Origin: Tyto alba
Lineage: Eukaryota; Chordata; Aves; Strigiformes; Tytonidae
Length of the DNA stretch: 64,000 nt
Assembly: GCF_018691265.1 (NCBI RefSeq)
Contig: NW_024881322.1
Location: forward strand, 806,001 to 870,000
Direction: 5' to 3'
In this document: positions 1 through 13,700 of the stretch, one piece after another
How the letters are laid out: the number at the start of each line of letters is the position of its first letter
Numbering within the stretch: the first letter of the stretch is position 1
The notes under the pieces: model-generated
Database searches by the model: none
Told to the model about the DNA's origin: nothing
What the model saw: the letters and a program-made list of their open reading frames with translations, nothing else
Translations under genes and position numbers: made by a program

Positions 1-1617
1 CTTACACAACTTCTTGCCGCTGAAACCAAATCCTGAAATCATCACATCCATTAAGGAGCATTTTGACTACAGCAGAAGTTCTCTCTAAAGAGCCTGTGGG
101 ACTCATAACTAGCAGTTGTAAGCTAGTTCCTAGACAGTTTACACAGCTTAGGACCAAAAGACGGAAAAATGGAAATTAATATTTGATCAGAATTTAATTA
201 AACTGTACTCCAGTGTGTATTAACTACAAACAACAGAAACCGGAAATGTGACTGTGGCCATTAACTATGAAAACACATTACAATCACTTTCAGCATTTGT
301 CTCATCACCAATGAAACAGATCAAAATAAAACCCCAAAACACCAAAGGACAATATCTTAATAGATTATAAGGATCTCAATTGAAGATCAGATATTTCAAG
401 GCGCTTTTGCCAAAATTGTAAGTGCAGTTTCATCCACAAGTATGCACAGCTACAATGTCCAGTTTTCACAGTGTTATTACACTGATCCCTAGCTCTCAAA
501 CCCCACTCTGTGGAATACTTATCAGTGCTACATAAAGAAGCAATAAGCCATACAGTGCTACAATAATGACATGATCATGACCTTCCTGTTGAATGGGACA
601 AGGTGGAAGTGAAGTCCCTACCATGAAAAGACCATAAATTTCATCTATGAGGCAGTACTCAAAAAGGAAGTAATGAAAGATCTTCATTCCCATATTTCTC
701 AAAGTAATTAGAAAAAATTATTTTTTTTCCACCTGGCAAAGATATAGTCTTTTTTTACAGCAATGCTGTAAAGCAGTTTTTGTGGTGTGGAGAAGTTCTG
801 AACCCAGTGAAGGTCATGACAAAATTTCCATTGACCTCAGTAGACCGTAATTTAGTTTACAATATACTTCTGCTAATCCTTAGAACATAACTTCATAAAA
901 ACTGGTTTGCCCAAGATTTCATGTGAATTAACCCAAAATATCAGTTGAGCAGACAGCACACTGTTCAGATGGCACACGTCTTTACTGCTGGTTAGTCTTC
1001 AATGTGTGCCTGTCACCAAAAGAGTATCATAAACTAGTAGAAGTCACAGTGACTCAAGGTCTTACAACAGAATTTTCTAAAAATCATTTGTTCGTGCCTC
1101 AGTCACCATGCTTTGAAATGGCAGTATGATAGCAATTCATTTTAAAACTGTTTGAAGTCTAGAAATCATTCATGTAAGAATCACCATCACCACCACTATC
1201 CTTCAGCACAGAAGGAGGTCATTTTAATGATTCATGGAATGATGACCTAAGTTAACACTTAGACAACTTCTAGTTGACTTCCTTCAGAAGAATAATCTTC
1301 TTTCAAATGCTACTTAAAACCATGGCTCTAATCAACTTTGCAGATTAAACATCCTGTAACAATATTGATCATAAAGAACAATCTAGTTTAGACACTCAGT
1401 GACAAATATCCACACCCTCTTACAAGTTCAACTGAAAACTCTTCCCTCTTTAACCTATCCTATAGTGCTGGAATGCACTAAAGTTTTCATGCACTGCAGT
1501 TTAGTGGGACTTTAAGTCTGTGACTTAAACTTAGATACAAATTAACGTGCTGCAAGAGCATTCAGAAAAGTATGTACTCCATAATGCTAAAGCAATATTA
1601 CTGTTAAAAATACTCAC
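1..1617 (-). other. TOP2B: TOP2B intron 3 (partial)
   Basis: AT-rich sequence left of exon 3, transcribed on the minus strand. I looked for the expected VNAADNKQRD exon on the minus strand and did not find it. No repeat family, RNA gene or long ORF is recognisable; the one short ORF (496-702, minus) resembles nothing known. Confidence 0.7.
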
Positions 1618-1708
1618 CAAGGATTTCATCAAAGATCTTGTACAAGCCTGGAACAAAGGTAACTTCTCTGCAATTCATTCCTACATCTTCATCATAAACC
1701 CACATTAA
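1618..1708 (-). CDS. TOP2B: TOP2B coding exon 3 (ATPase domain, catalytic Glu)
   Basis: Ninety-one bases: thirty codons LMWVYDEDVGMNCREV...FDEIL plus one G of the next codon. The acceptor is TAG|TTAATG and the donor is CTTG|GTGAGT. The glutamate of DEIL corresponds to the general base of the GHKL ATPase site (Glu87 in TOP2A); the Mg-binding Asn of the same motif falls in the next exon. The leftover G fits a following valine codon, as expected for the family (ILVNAADN). I could not find the next exon in 1-1617, so it lies off the left edge. Confidence 0.95.
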
Positions 1709-4700
1709 CTACACATGAACAAAAATAAGACAGAAAGTATTTACTCTCTTGGTAAACCAGTCCATGATTCTCTCAGATCTATTTACTTCAGAACCTTTAC
1801 TCTTCCAATCTGATCGCTGCTGTCATATGAGACAAAAGCAGAAGCAGAAGTTTGGCAAAAATTACAACTGTACCCATAAAGACTTCCATAATGAAAACCC
1901 ATTATTTTCTGCTTGGTGGGGAACTCCAACAGTATGGACAGTGAAGTTTGAAGCAATTTACAACTTCACAAGAACAGCTGAAAAAAGTGCCAGCAGGAGG
2001 CTTAAATTCTCTGTTCTCTACTAAAACAAACAGATCAAAGCATTTTTGGACCGAGAACAAATGCTACTTACAAATATGTATATATATTTTTGTTCATATA
2101 AGCATGTTTGGAAACACACACATATACACATATAACTGTGTTTACACACATAGGTGTTTATGTTTTGACTGAACTTCAACATTTTCTGAGCATGTTTTTT
2201 TCAGGTGAACCAAGCACTACTTTAAAAAAGTCTTCTCTTGACCCCTTCCTACATATGCATATATAAATGTGACCACAGCTTTTAGCATGATAATCCAGAG
2301 TACTCAGAAAAGTAGAGATGTGCTTATTTATTAACCAGAATAATCATTTCCTCATTAAAACAACTGAAACTATTAAAACTGTAAATGTAGTGACACTTAC
2401 CTGAGTTAATGGTTCAACTGACCCAATGTAGGTATCTGGACGGAGGAGGATGTGCTCAAGCTGAGTCTTTTTCTGATAAACTCTCTCAACAGACATCTTC
2501 TTTGAAGTGTCATTTTTATTAATGCTTTCCGAGTCTTCCTTTTTTGAAGCATTGATCTGATTATCAAATAACGTCTGAAAAAAAAAAAAAAAAGACACCA
2601 ACAATCAGCTTCATTCAATCTGTCACTCCCAAGATATAAACAAAACCTGACAGATTTAAATTACAATCAAAACTTGTCAAGTAATTTAAATGTTACATTT
2701 TCAGATGTATTAAGATCAAGCTAACCTCTCAACAGAGAAAATTCAACAGCTTATATGACAGTTTCTTGACAAATTGTAACATATTCAAAATCTATTGATT
2801 TACTAAGCAGGCTAAACCAAAATAAGGAAACAACAGTATATTACAAGCAGCATCCAGCTCCTCAGGTTAAGTATTTATACCATCCATTTTCTGCTTAAGC
2901 ATTTGAATCCAAACCACTGAGTACTGTTCTGAATAACAACAGCAAAACTACTCTTACATTTTAGTTTGGACAATTCATTCAGCGAGCCTTAAGAAACACT
3001 GCAATGCCTCTCCTATGGCTTCTCAATCGCTAAAACTTACATTCTCTATTTAACTGAAGTAATTAAACCTGATACAATCCTGGTTTAGAATGCTTTATGA
3101 GGAAATAAACCAAGGACTTTAAAAAAAGAGAATCACACAGGCTAATATGGGAATTTAAACCGAATTCATGCCTAGTGTGCCTGAAGATGATGAAAATGCT
3201 GAACTGGAAGAACAAGAAGTGTTACAGAAAACTAATTCACTTACAAGGGAACTATTCAGGGGTTTGGTGCATCTTTCAATGGATTTTTCCTGATAAATAC
3301 CTCCTTCCCATTTAACTAAGACCACACAAAAGCAAAAGTTAAAATCTCTCAGAGCAACCAAATGTAGAAAAGCCCCATCCTGAGACAGTAAGAGCATATC
3401 TAGAGAGAATAGGTCTGACATTTTACAGTATACATTCTTACCTGTAAATTGGAATTACCTTAAAAATACCAATAAAGATAACTTGAACTCACCAGGCTAG
3501 CAGACATAACAATAAAAAAATCTGTCACCTAATATCTGAAATAGCCTCCTGTATTACAGGAGGTTTACCAACTCTGAAGCAGGTGTTACAGGACCAGTAA
3601 ATAACAACAAAATAATGAGGACAAAGCCCACTACCCACTCATGTAAACATTTCACTCCTATTTAGCTGTTGCCAATAAATCTCTGTATAAAGTAAATATA
3701 GACTGAATTCCAGCCCTGAAGTAACCAGTCACTGTGTAATTTCTCAGCCAGAATAAAGTATCAGCATTTCTCTCCCAACTGAGCCTTTGTTGCAGCCTCA
3801 GTTAACACTGAAAGCATATAAGCACACTGGAACAAGGAGCAAGGGATACTGAACTCACCCAAACAACTTCAGAGCATTCCAGAAGGCCAAACACCAACTA
3901 CAGACAATTAACAAGGACAACTGTCCCCATATTATTCCAATTTGTCTTCTCCAATTTCTACTAGTTAAGCTTTGATGCTTTCTCCACCCCTACCTCCTCC
4001 TTTAGCAGGCACTGGAATAAGGCATTTCATTCTGTTCAGAACAAGGGAAATTACCTTTCTCTTCCAGATTTAGAGATCACATTTTTCCAGTTTATTTATG
4101 GAAATGCTATGAAACACATATTTCAATAACCTTTGAGACAAGCAGACTGTGTGTACCAGCGATGACAGCAGCCAATTGTTTGGCTCGAGCAGAACTGAAC
4201 AGGCCAAGCGAGAATCATATATTCTCTACTACTCAGTCTTGTAACTGACAGCATCCAGAATAGGAGTGGGAAAGAACCCAGGGGACCCCCCAATCCTGCA
4301 CCAGGATTACACACAGCAGAATTGGAACCACAATATTAACTCTCATGACTTTTCTTCTGGAGCACATCTCCCGCCAAACAGGGAGGTTGCAAAATCACAT
4401 ACACACGTGATTAAAGTGTTTTGGTATCCAAGTTAATTTAGTCTCCGCACTGTCAATTGGCCTTAAACTGTGACAACCCCCCCACCACCCCCCTAAAAGG
4501 ATTAGCCATGGATCAGCTAAGCAAGCAGAAAAGAAACAGGACTTTGGAAACAGATACATTAAACTGATATATGGAAGAGGAGGAACGAGAATTGTTACTA
4601 AAGAACTACTGCCAATAGTTGCAACATAAATTTTATTTCATGGAAGTAGTTCTGTGAATGATGTCCAGGCTTCGAATGAATTTCACTGTATGGGTTTATA

Positions 4701-7700
4701 AATATTATTTTTTTATATATCTTTTTGACCTTACTAGCTTTACTTTATGATCATCTTTGACATCATCGGAGTCACCCTTAGCTCATTTACAGGTTCCACA
4801 GCTCTGTTAGCACTGTTTTACTATGTTCACTCATTATAAAGGGACCAGTGATTGGCAGGAAAAGAAAACAATAATTTTGAGATGAAGCAGAAATAAGTGT
4901 TGAAAGAAGGGGAGAGAGGAAATGCAATTCATATAGAAAGCAAAAGAATTACATGTGTAAAAGACCGCCAGAACCTTGTTCAAATGGAATTGTTCCATTT
5001 GCTCCCAATTCGTAGGCTTCAAGAAGTTTTTACAGTCGGCAAAGTACTTGGTGGGCAGTTATCACACGTCAGGTTTTCAGCTGTCATGCACATCAGTACT
5101 GCATTGCTGTGATTGTTCTGAGACAGCTCTCTAAAACGCTTCCACTCGTACAGCATCTGAGGACTAGGGTCTAACCACGCACCATAACCCCGTGACGTGT
5201 TAACACTGAGTAAGAGCTCAAATCTTAGCCTAATAAATCTAGGCTACAATTTTTCTATCCTCAGTACCTCTACTTGTCCCACAACATATTTGCAAGTCAG
5301 GAGGTTTAAAAAGTCCATTTTATTGTGACTGAGTACCTCTAGATTGTGAAAAATTACTAGAGAATAGAATTATCAGTAAGGGATTCCTATGAGCCATTGC
5401 TGTTAATACAACACGAGGAAATGCAATTCTGTTTTCCAGTGAAGGTCTTACTGACAACTTGGAGGAGCTTATACTTTCTAACTCATCAGTAAGAAATATA
5501 CGGAGTACCAAAACTGTATCTTCTGTTGAGATGCTACTGCCAGATTGTTGTCATGTTGACAGAGAATGAAGGTCCCACCTAGACTAACTGTGCTGCCTAA
5601 GCAGAGTTAGTACTGCAGAAGTGTCACTTTTTGGGGAGCTGTGAGTTTGCCTTAACCCAGCAGTAGCAAGGATCCCCTGTTACGCTACTCCCTACATGAC
5701 AGCTATGACTATTATCTTTTACAACACAATAATTGGAACATACAATGTATGATTTCAGAGAGGGGGGAAAAAAAAAAAAGAACAAAACATAACACACAAA
5801 GGGTCAGCATAACATTTTTTCTTCCTGGTCAGTGATTATTACAAAAAAAAAAAAAAAAAGAAAAGAAGAAAAGTAATCTTAAAGAACTTTAATTCTATAG
5901 TTTTTACTAAGACATCACAAATACCTTTCCACAGTATGCCCTACTTACATGTTTCAGTTTCATTGTCAAGAGCAGGACAGATTTTATTTGTACAATCCTC
6001 CAAGTATAATATATCGTTTGCATGCAAAAAATACTTATGTTACAAAAATTCAGAGTTTATTTAACTTAACACACTATTTAAACACAAGCATAAAAACAAA
6101 ATCCAGAAAGTATTCAACTACACAAACTAACGTTATTATGCAGGCATGCAAGCATCAGAAGTCAGCTGAACTGCAGTTCCCAGACCAAGCCTTTTGGGCT
6201 GTGCTATACTCTGAAACAGAAGACCAACTCTGAATCTCTGTATCTCCACCTTGAAAGGACATTTTTAGCGTTCCAGTGATGTTTAAAACTCATTCCAAGA
6301 AAAACAGAAAAATCTTCATCACCAAATCCATGACATAGATCTATGGACACAAACATCCTGGATCCACAGTCTTCCTGTTATGTTTTCCTTGATAACATAG
6401 TAAATAAATAAATAAATGTAGACGTGCTTTCATCTGCTGAGTTTCTGCTATTTAAAATGCAAGTAAATATAGCAGGAAAGCCTGCCCACCCCCCCTCCTC
6501 CTTTTTTTAAAAAAAAAACAAAACCGAGCAAGCACTAAACTTCAGTGTTGTTAAACTGACAATTTCTTCTGTATATTTTGGAATTGTTGCAAGAATGCCT
6601 TTTGTATTCTGTCCTGTATGAAAGATCTTCGTATTGTTAGAGCTCCAGTAACACTTCTCAAAAGAGCACCAGCTGTTGTTTCATGAGAAAACCCCTAAAG
6701 AGAATTAACCAAGTGTCACAAAGGGCTTAAGTCTTCTGCTTCACAGTAAGTCTGGTTGCTCTTGTTTGTTTGTTTGTTAACAGGTTACCTAATTTTCAGA
6801 GTCCGCTTTGCAATCTTAATGTTGCCAATTTTTAGTTTGGTTTTTTTTGGACAAGGTGTTTGACTTTCCTAAAATTCTTGTGACATTCAAGACTTTATAG
6901 ATTCTTGACAGACTTTCACACTTTCTAACCCTCCAGGCTGCTGATGAATATACACATCCACATACATGCAAGTCAGCAAAATCACAGAAAGGGTTGAGTT
7001 GGCAGGGACCTCAAAGCCCCCCAGTGCCCCCCCCCTGCCCCGGGCAGGGCCCCCTTCCCCCAGCCCAGGGGGCTCCCAGCCCCGTCCAACCTGGCCTTGA
7101 GCCCTTCCAGGGAGGGGGCAGCCACAGCTGCTCTGGGCACCCTGGGCCAGCGCCTCACCCCCCGCACAGGGAACAATTTCCACCTTATATATAACCTAAA
7201 CCTACTCTCTTTCACCTTAAAACCGTCCCCCCTCGTCCTACCCCCACCCCCTGACCCAGAGTCCCTCCCCACCTTCCCTGTCCCCCCTTTAAGCCCTGGG
7301 AGGCCACTCTCAGGGTCCCCCCGGAGCCTTCTCTTCTCCAGGCTGAACCCCCCCAACTCTCTCAGCCCGGCCCCCCAGGGGAGCTGCTCCAGCCCCCCCA
7401 GCATCTCCGTGGCCTCCTCTGGCCCCGCTCGAGCAGCTCCGGGTCCTTCTGCTGTTGGGGGCCCCCGAGCTGCCCCCAGCACTGCAGGGGGGTCTCCCCA
7501 GAGCGGAGCAGAGGGGGACAATCCCCCCCCTGGCCCTGCTGCCCCCCCTGCTCTGGCTGCAGCCCAGGACACGGGTGGGTTCTGGGCTGTGAGCGCACGG
7601 GGCTGCCTCACGGGCAGTTTTCCCCCCACCAGCACCCCCAAGTCCTTCTCCTCAGGGCTGCTCCCAATCCCCTCCTCGCCCAGCCTGGATCTGTGCTGGG

Positions 7701-10700
7701 GGTTGCCCCGACCCCCGGGCAGGACCTTGCCCTTGGCCTTGTTGAACCCCACGAGGTTTGCCCGGGCCCCCCTCCCCAGCCTGCCCAGGTCCCTCGGGAT
7801 GCCACCCCTGCCCTCCCGCGTGTCCCCCACCACACAGCTCGGGGTCGTAGGCAAACACAACCATCCTTAAGTAGTTTGGAAAGCTATAACCTATTGCACT
7901 GTGCATACTTCTTTATAGACATGCAGTTACACTTCATACAGTGACCTCGGATACAGCAGCATCTTAGACACAAACACAGCACAGTGCTAACGGTATCAAA
8001 AAACACACCGATTCTCAGCTGACAGCAGTTGCTGCTCAGTTTACTACATCAAGACTATTATGCAGGCTACCATTAACCATGTTTTATTATGGTAAGTGCT
8101 TTCTCCAATATGATTGCAATGATTGCAGAGTTTCTCTTTTGGAGCTGCTTTTGCTATAAATTTACCTAGTACTGTGTGAAAGCTATAGTCATTCTTTCCT
8201 TCTGCGATCTCCAGTGTCAGAACCCAAGTAGCCTTTAACAGATGACAGTTTGGCAACAAGACTTTTACTGTCTACCTTCAACCTAAGAACTCACATATTT
8301 GGCATCTTCTTTCTTCACATTTTGCTTTTTTATTTCTTACAGTTTCATCTGTTGAAATTTCTGCATATAACAGAGCATGCATGACATCCATATTAACTCA
8401 GAGATTTTTATTGCCTTTCTTTCTGACAAAAACTAGGTCATGTCATCTTCCTTTGCATTTCGAAATCATGTTGAGTCACCATGCTGAGTTTGATTACTTA
8501 TGATGCAAACAGCTATACTTAATACAGCTAAATCTTAATACACATTTGATCTGGACAATTTGGCAGCCCCAGAGAAAAGCTATTCCTCTCTAAACAGACA
8601 ATAAAATGTAAAGCTACAACAAAGAACGTTGGTTTCATCATCAGTTTCAATGTCGCCATAACTGGACTATACATCTTTGGTTTGAATTCCCACTTTAGTT
8701 GAAGCTTTCCTTTTATTTAAATAGCTGAATTTCACACTGTTGCAAAAGTTGAAAGTCCTGAAAAACACTGTCTCTCCCCAATTACACAGACTTAATCCTG
8801 TGTTGGCCACTGTCATCATCTCCACATTGTAAACTATCACCAACCACCAACAAAAAACAATGAAACAAAACCAAAAAACAACAACCACCCAAAAACCCCA
8901 AATCCATTCTTTGGTCTGCCCATTTTTTCTTCCCCATATTAGCTGGCAAAAAAGGGCTCATTTTCTAGTTTGGCAGACAAGCATAAATGAACAGAGAAGA
9001 GACATCAGTACATGAACAAGAAGTTACCTTCACTTCGGCTTTGTCTTTTCTGCCTTAATCTCCAAAACCTACTACATGCAACAACTGTTCTCCTGAAAGG
9101 CAAACGTAGCCCTGGGACATAAGAATTTAGAAAAGCACATGCTGTGTGTCCTACATTCCCTTAAATAAAGTGTAGGATAAGCACATTTAGTGGGACAAGA
9201 CAGTAAATTTTGAGTGTAATTAAGCTGTAAAACCTAGGGAGGTTAAGTAATGAAATCCAGGGATGTTGTAGATTTTCTGCCACTTACAGTTCAAAACAAA
9301 ACTACCTCTTCTGAGGAAGATATGCCATACACCAAAAAAGTTTATAGGTGCAATATGGTAATTACTAGGAAAGTCTATGGATAACACACACTTGACTGTA
9401 GTGTGGTGTTATATATTAGATCATAACGGCCTCTTCTTACTTTAGAGCAATATAAAATGAATGCATCGTTACCTAAACATTTTGCAATTTTCCCAAAGAA
9501 AACTGGCTAAGAATACCTCCCACCATGAAAACAAAACCGGAGGGAGTTTCAAAATAAACCACTCTCCTGCTGTTTTTAACAAATGGTTTGGCTCTCCTGC
9601 TAAGATGAAAACACACAAAAGTAACAGTTCCCCGTTACCCCAGCAAATTTCCATTGGCCACTGCATACCATCAGCGGCACGAACTAAATCTATCGTATCC
9701 TCCACAAAGCTGATCACAGAAAGCAGTCCCCAGCAAAGTCACCCAGAGCTAATCTCACTCCAGTGAGACTAACATGTTTGTTCATTTCGAATTCCTAAAT
9801 TCTTTATCTCCTGCTTTGGACAATTTGCTGTGGACTCCGAAAGCATCACATTACCGGGAGTTTTGTTATGATAATTCAGTTATAGATTTGCTTGAGGATG
9901 GTCAAATTTCTCTGTTACAGAATAACACAACACTTAATTGCTGCCAAAAGGGAAACATTCCTGCTTTCTTCCCTCCTCCCCTGTCTCCCCACTCCATATA
10001 GTAGAACCAACCCAACCTGACAGTAAACCAGTTCAAGAAGCAAAGAGAGCCTTTGCCGAAATTTTCATCAACTAGAAGCAATCGGATGTCCACTGGCTCA
10101 TTTTTCTGAGCAAACCTGCCAGAGAATCAGACAAGTAGCAGCGCAACAAAAAGAGCAGAAACATACAGCTAGGAGAAGGTTAAAAAAATCCCATACTTTT
10201 TGGCAGGTATCATTAGATGGTTTAGTTGCACCATGAAATGACATTCTTAGAATTACATCTTCCTGTTAAATAGCTAAACAAAATAAAAGCATCTTCATTC
10301 TTATTTTAGGATTATTGATGCACAATATAGTAGCACACTGGATTGAAAGGAAAATTTAGTGACTTTCTTTCTCCACAAGCCTTTTGAAAAGTGAAGAATA
10401 CCACTTTTGTGCAAATATGCACGGTCACTATAATTACTTATGGCCAGGATATTATATATATTGTTTTAAATAGGAATTCACTTACACTTATATTAATTTA
10501 CCACAGTGACAGTTCTGCCTTATTTGGCACAGGTTTGGATACAATCAGCAGTACATTCAGATCTTGATCAAGTGTCTAACATCTGTCCATCCATGCTGAC
10601 AATTTAAATGAATTTTACTGTTAAATTTTTTAAGAGTCTGAAATTTTTTAGTTGTATATCCACTGACATGTCCTATTCCAATATTAAATTTTGATACTAT

Positions 10701-13700
10701 TTACCCAGTATCAAAAAGTACATTTACGGATGCTTTGGTAACAAATTAATCTATTAAGAATCTATTTTTCCAGCTAAAATTTAGAGACAGGGAAGGAAAA
10801 AAAAAATTACACTCATGAAAAAGGCATTTATACATATTAAAATTTAAGACAACTTAAAATGGTTCTCCTACAGATTCTCAGAACAGTGATCCATGGAACC
10901 ACCCCATGAAGCAGTTTAGTCACTGAACGACCACATCTGTTTAACCCACTGTGCCATAAGCCAGCTCAAACACAAGTCCTCCAAAAGTCACAGGTACCAG
11001 CAGCAAACCTTCAGGTTACCATCACCTGGCAGCACCTCTTTATAATTCAGTGTTTCCCATATCCTTGCCCTTTTTAATGCTTTGCTGCACCCCCAGTTTG
11101 AGTGCTGTGAAAGTATTCTAGACTCTCATCACATTTACATTTCACAATTGCTGAAATTGCTCTGAAAGGGAATGACACAACCTGATAGATCCTTCTGACG
11201 GACAAGATTTTTGAAATCCATTCTGCCTGTAAGACAAATATCCCATCCCTAGAACAGCACTGTGATCCTTCTTTCCAGATCCCATGGATTCTATGGCCAG
11301 CTGTACCCCTATTGTACCATAAGTTATTTTTACTCTGCCAAACCATCTTCAGATCAACAAATGAACTGTAGAAAATAACTGTAGAAAAAGGTTGAGGCAT
11401 GAGTAAGACAACATTCAAGACATTGATGCTGCAGGAGAATACATAGCGCAAATCAAACAGGCTGGGTTTCTGGCTCATGTTAACTGGCACTGTAGCACGG
11501 AACAGCAGTCAAGTTGTGATACACTGGAAGAAGTGACTGACCCCACACATAATGATTTTATTCTACACAACACCCAAAGGCCAGTCTTTTCTAGTCAGCT
11601 TCAGAATTGCTAGTCACATTAGTGATAGAGGAGAGCCCAAACATCACCTCGAGGTTACTTATCCAACTGTACTCTTCAATAGAACCAACTCTCCACTGCA
11701 GGATGGAAACGAATTTTTGAACTCTCATGAACGTAACAGCTAGCAGTATATTAGGATTGGTATATCTTTGTTACTTGCATGTCTACCTTGCAGGGAAATA
11801 ATCCAGCACCCTGACTGTGATCCTTGAGGTTTTTGTACTTCTAACATATACGGTGCTCTAAAAAGGAACACAGTATGATTAATAGCAGCCATCAAAACTC
11901 TGGTCCCTAAAATCTTCAACAGAAAAGTAACAGCAACATACTTCCTTACCACAAGGTACCACGTAAATGGAAATGAATGAAGTTTTTTTGTTTTTAAAAA
12001 CTGTCCCAAACATGGAACAAACTCTAGAAGTTTATGAATAATGATCACATTGCTTCCTCTCAAATACCACAGTTTGCTCCACAGTAACATATTACTATTT
12101 TATTATTAGAATTGCCTATGCTAACAGACACGTTCTTCTGGTATTCTATATTTTCAAAATCTATTCTTTTCTGCCACATTAAAGTAAATATGAATCCAAT
12201 GCTCTTTAAAAAAAGTAGCTTCATTGTTCAACTCTTACTATGCAACATCTACTGTTCGTCCGGGAATTTTACAAATCTTGAAATGTTTTACAGGTCTCAA
12301 ACATACTACATATTCTAGTCTCAATCATGTGGTAAACTCCATGAGAAAGGAACACAGGTTTGGTGTTCCAGACATTTACAGCAATTCAGAAGGAGGAAAA
12401 CAGAGGCAGCAACGAGTCAAAAAAGCCTGAGCACTGTTCCAAAACTCACCCCTTCCTCAGTCACATCCTCCCACAACAACATTCCTACAGAAGTTATTAC
12501 AAAAAGCCTTTCAGGATTGCTCACTAAAAATGCCGACAATCTTGAAGATCTTCAAAACTCTACTCTTTAATTTGCAGTTTAAGAATTGCAATCTTGGCAG
12601 GCAGAAGAATTCACCCCTCCATAAAAGGTACCATATAAAAGACTCATAAAATAATTTAAAATACATTCTGAGTTTAATTTTTAAATCATTCAGCAATTTC
12701 ATCATCTTTCGGTTACCTGACATGTATGTTTATCACTCAACTGGCAAAAAAAAAAAAATAAAAATCTACATGGCATATTCTGAAATATTTAACTAGTATC
12801 AGGAAGGGCTGGTTACCATGATACAGCTTCAGGTTGGCTTTCTCTTAAGTATCTGGACCACCTCCCCCCCTCCCCACCAGCAAACCCCGTTAAGGAACTT
12901 GCCCCCTCCCCCCAGCTGATTTCTCACGGGCTTATACTGCCTCTTATCTGTGAGTAAGAAGAATCCTCTCCCAGGTCTGCTTAATAACAAAATAGAATAA
13001 CTGCTTTATTTCTTGCAACTGCTCTCCTCCAAGCAACTTGTCTTCACTTTACTCCAAGGTTATACTTCAAGCTTTTATGACAATACTGTAATACCACAGT
13101 GGTGGAAAAGGCCTTAAGTTAAGATCACTAAAGAGTGTATGACAAAAACCGCTACTTCAGCCAACACAGAGCTCTGTGTTGATGCACGGAGGCAAAAGCC
13201 TGGATGACTGCACGCACTAGAAGTCCATTTCAGCTGCTCTAAGATGGTGTTATTTTTCCCCAGACACCTTGCCATGCTTGTACCTTTATATCATGGCACA
13301 CAACTACCAAGGGAACAAACACAAGACTGAAATGTTAATACACTACTACACTGTCTTCCCTAAAAAGTCAAAATACGCCAGAGCTACCAGAGATTGGACA
13401 GCAGCTTTCCAATATTTCCTAGGTAAAGATGCTCTGCTTAGGGGATGACCCCAGAATTCCAACTGCTCTTATAAAAACATTACATATCAAATGACCTAGT
13501 TATAAGAGTATTGGGTTTGCTTTTTTTTTTTCTTTCCCTACATTATCTTGGCTTCTTTTGATTTATAATAAAATCATTTTTTAATGTTATCTTATAGGTC
13601 CTGTGATTTTTGTCATGACAAGAAAATATGGTTCCTTGCTCTCTCCTTGACCATTCCTTCACAGATAAAGCCGGTGAGTTTTTGGCACTTCATTAAGGCA

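Noticed and set aside
7097..7870. 257-codon plus-strand ORF rich in Pro and Ser
   Set aside because: It is the antisense of the CR1 element; the homology is on the minus strand.
11074..11490. 138-codon minus-strand ORF in TOP2B intron 1
   Set aside because: No recognised family, no supporting splice sites or paralogue, and codon use resembles intron sequence. Chance ORF is the simplest reading.
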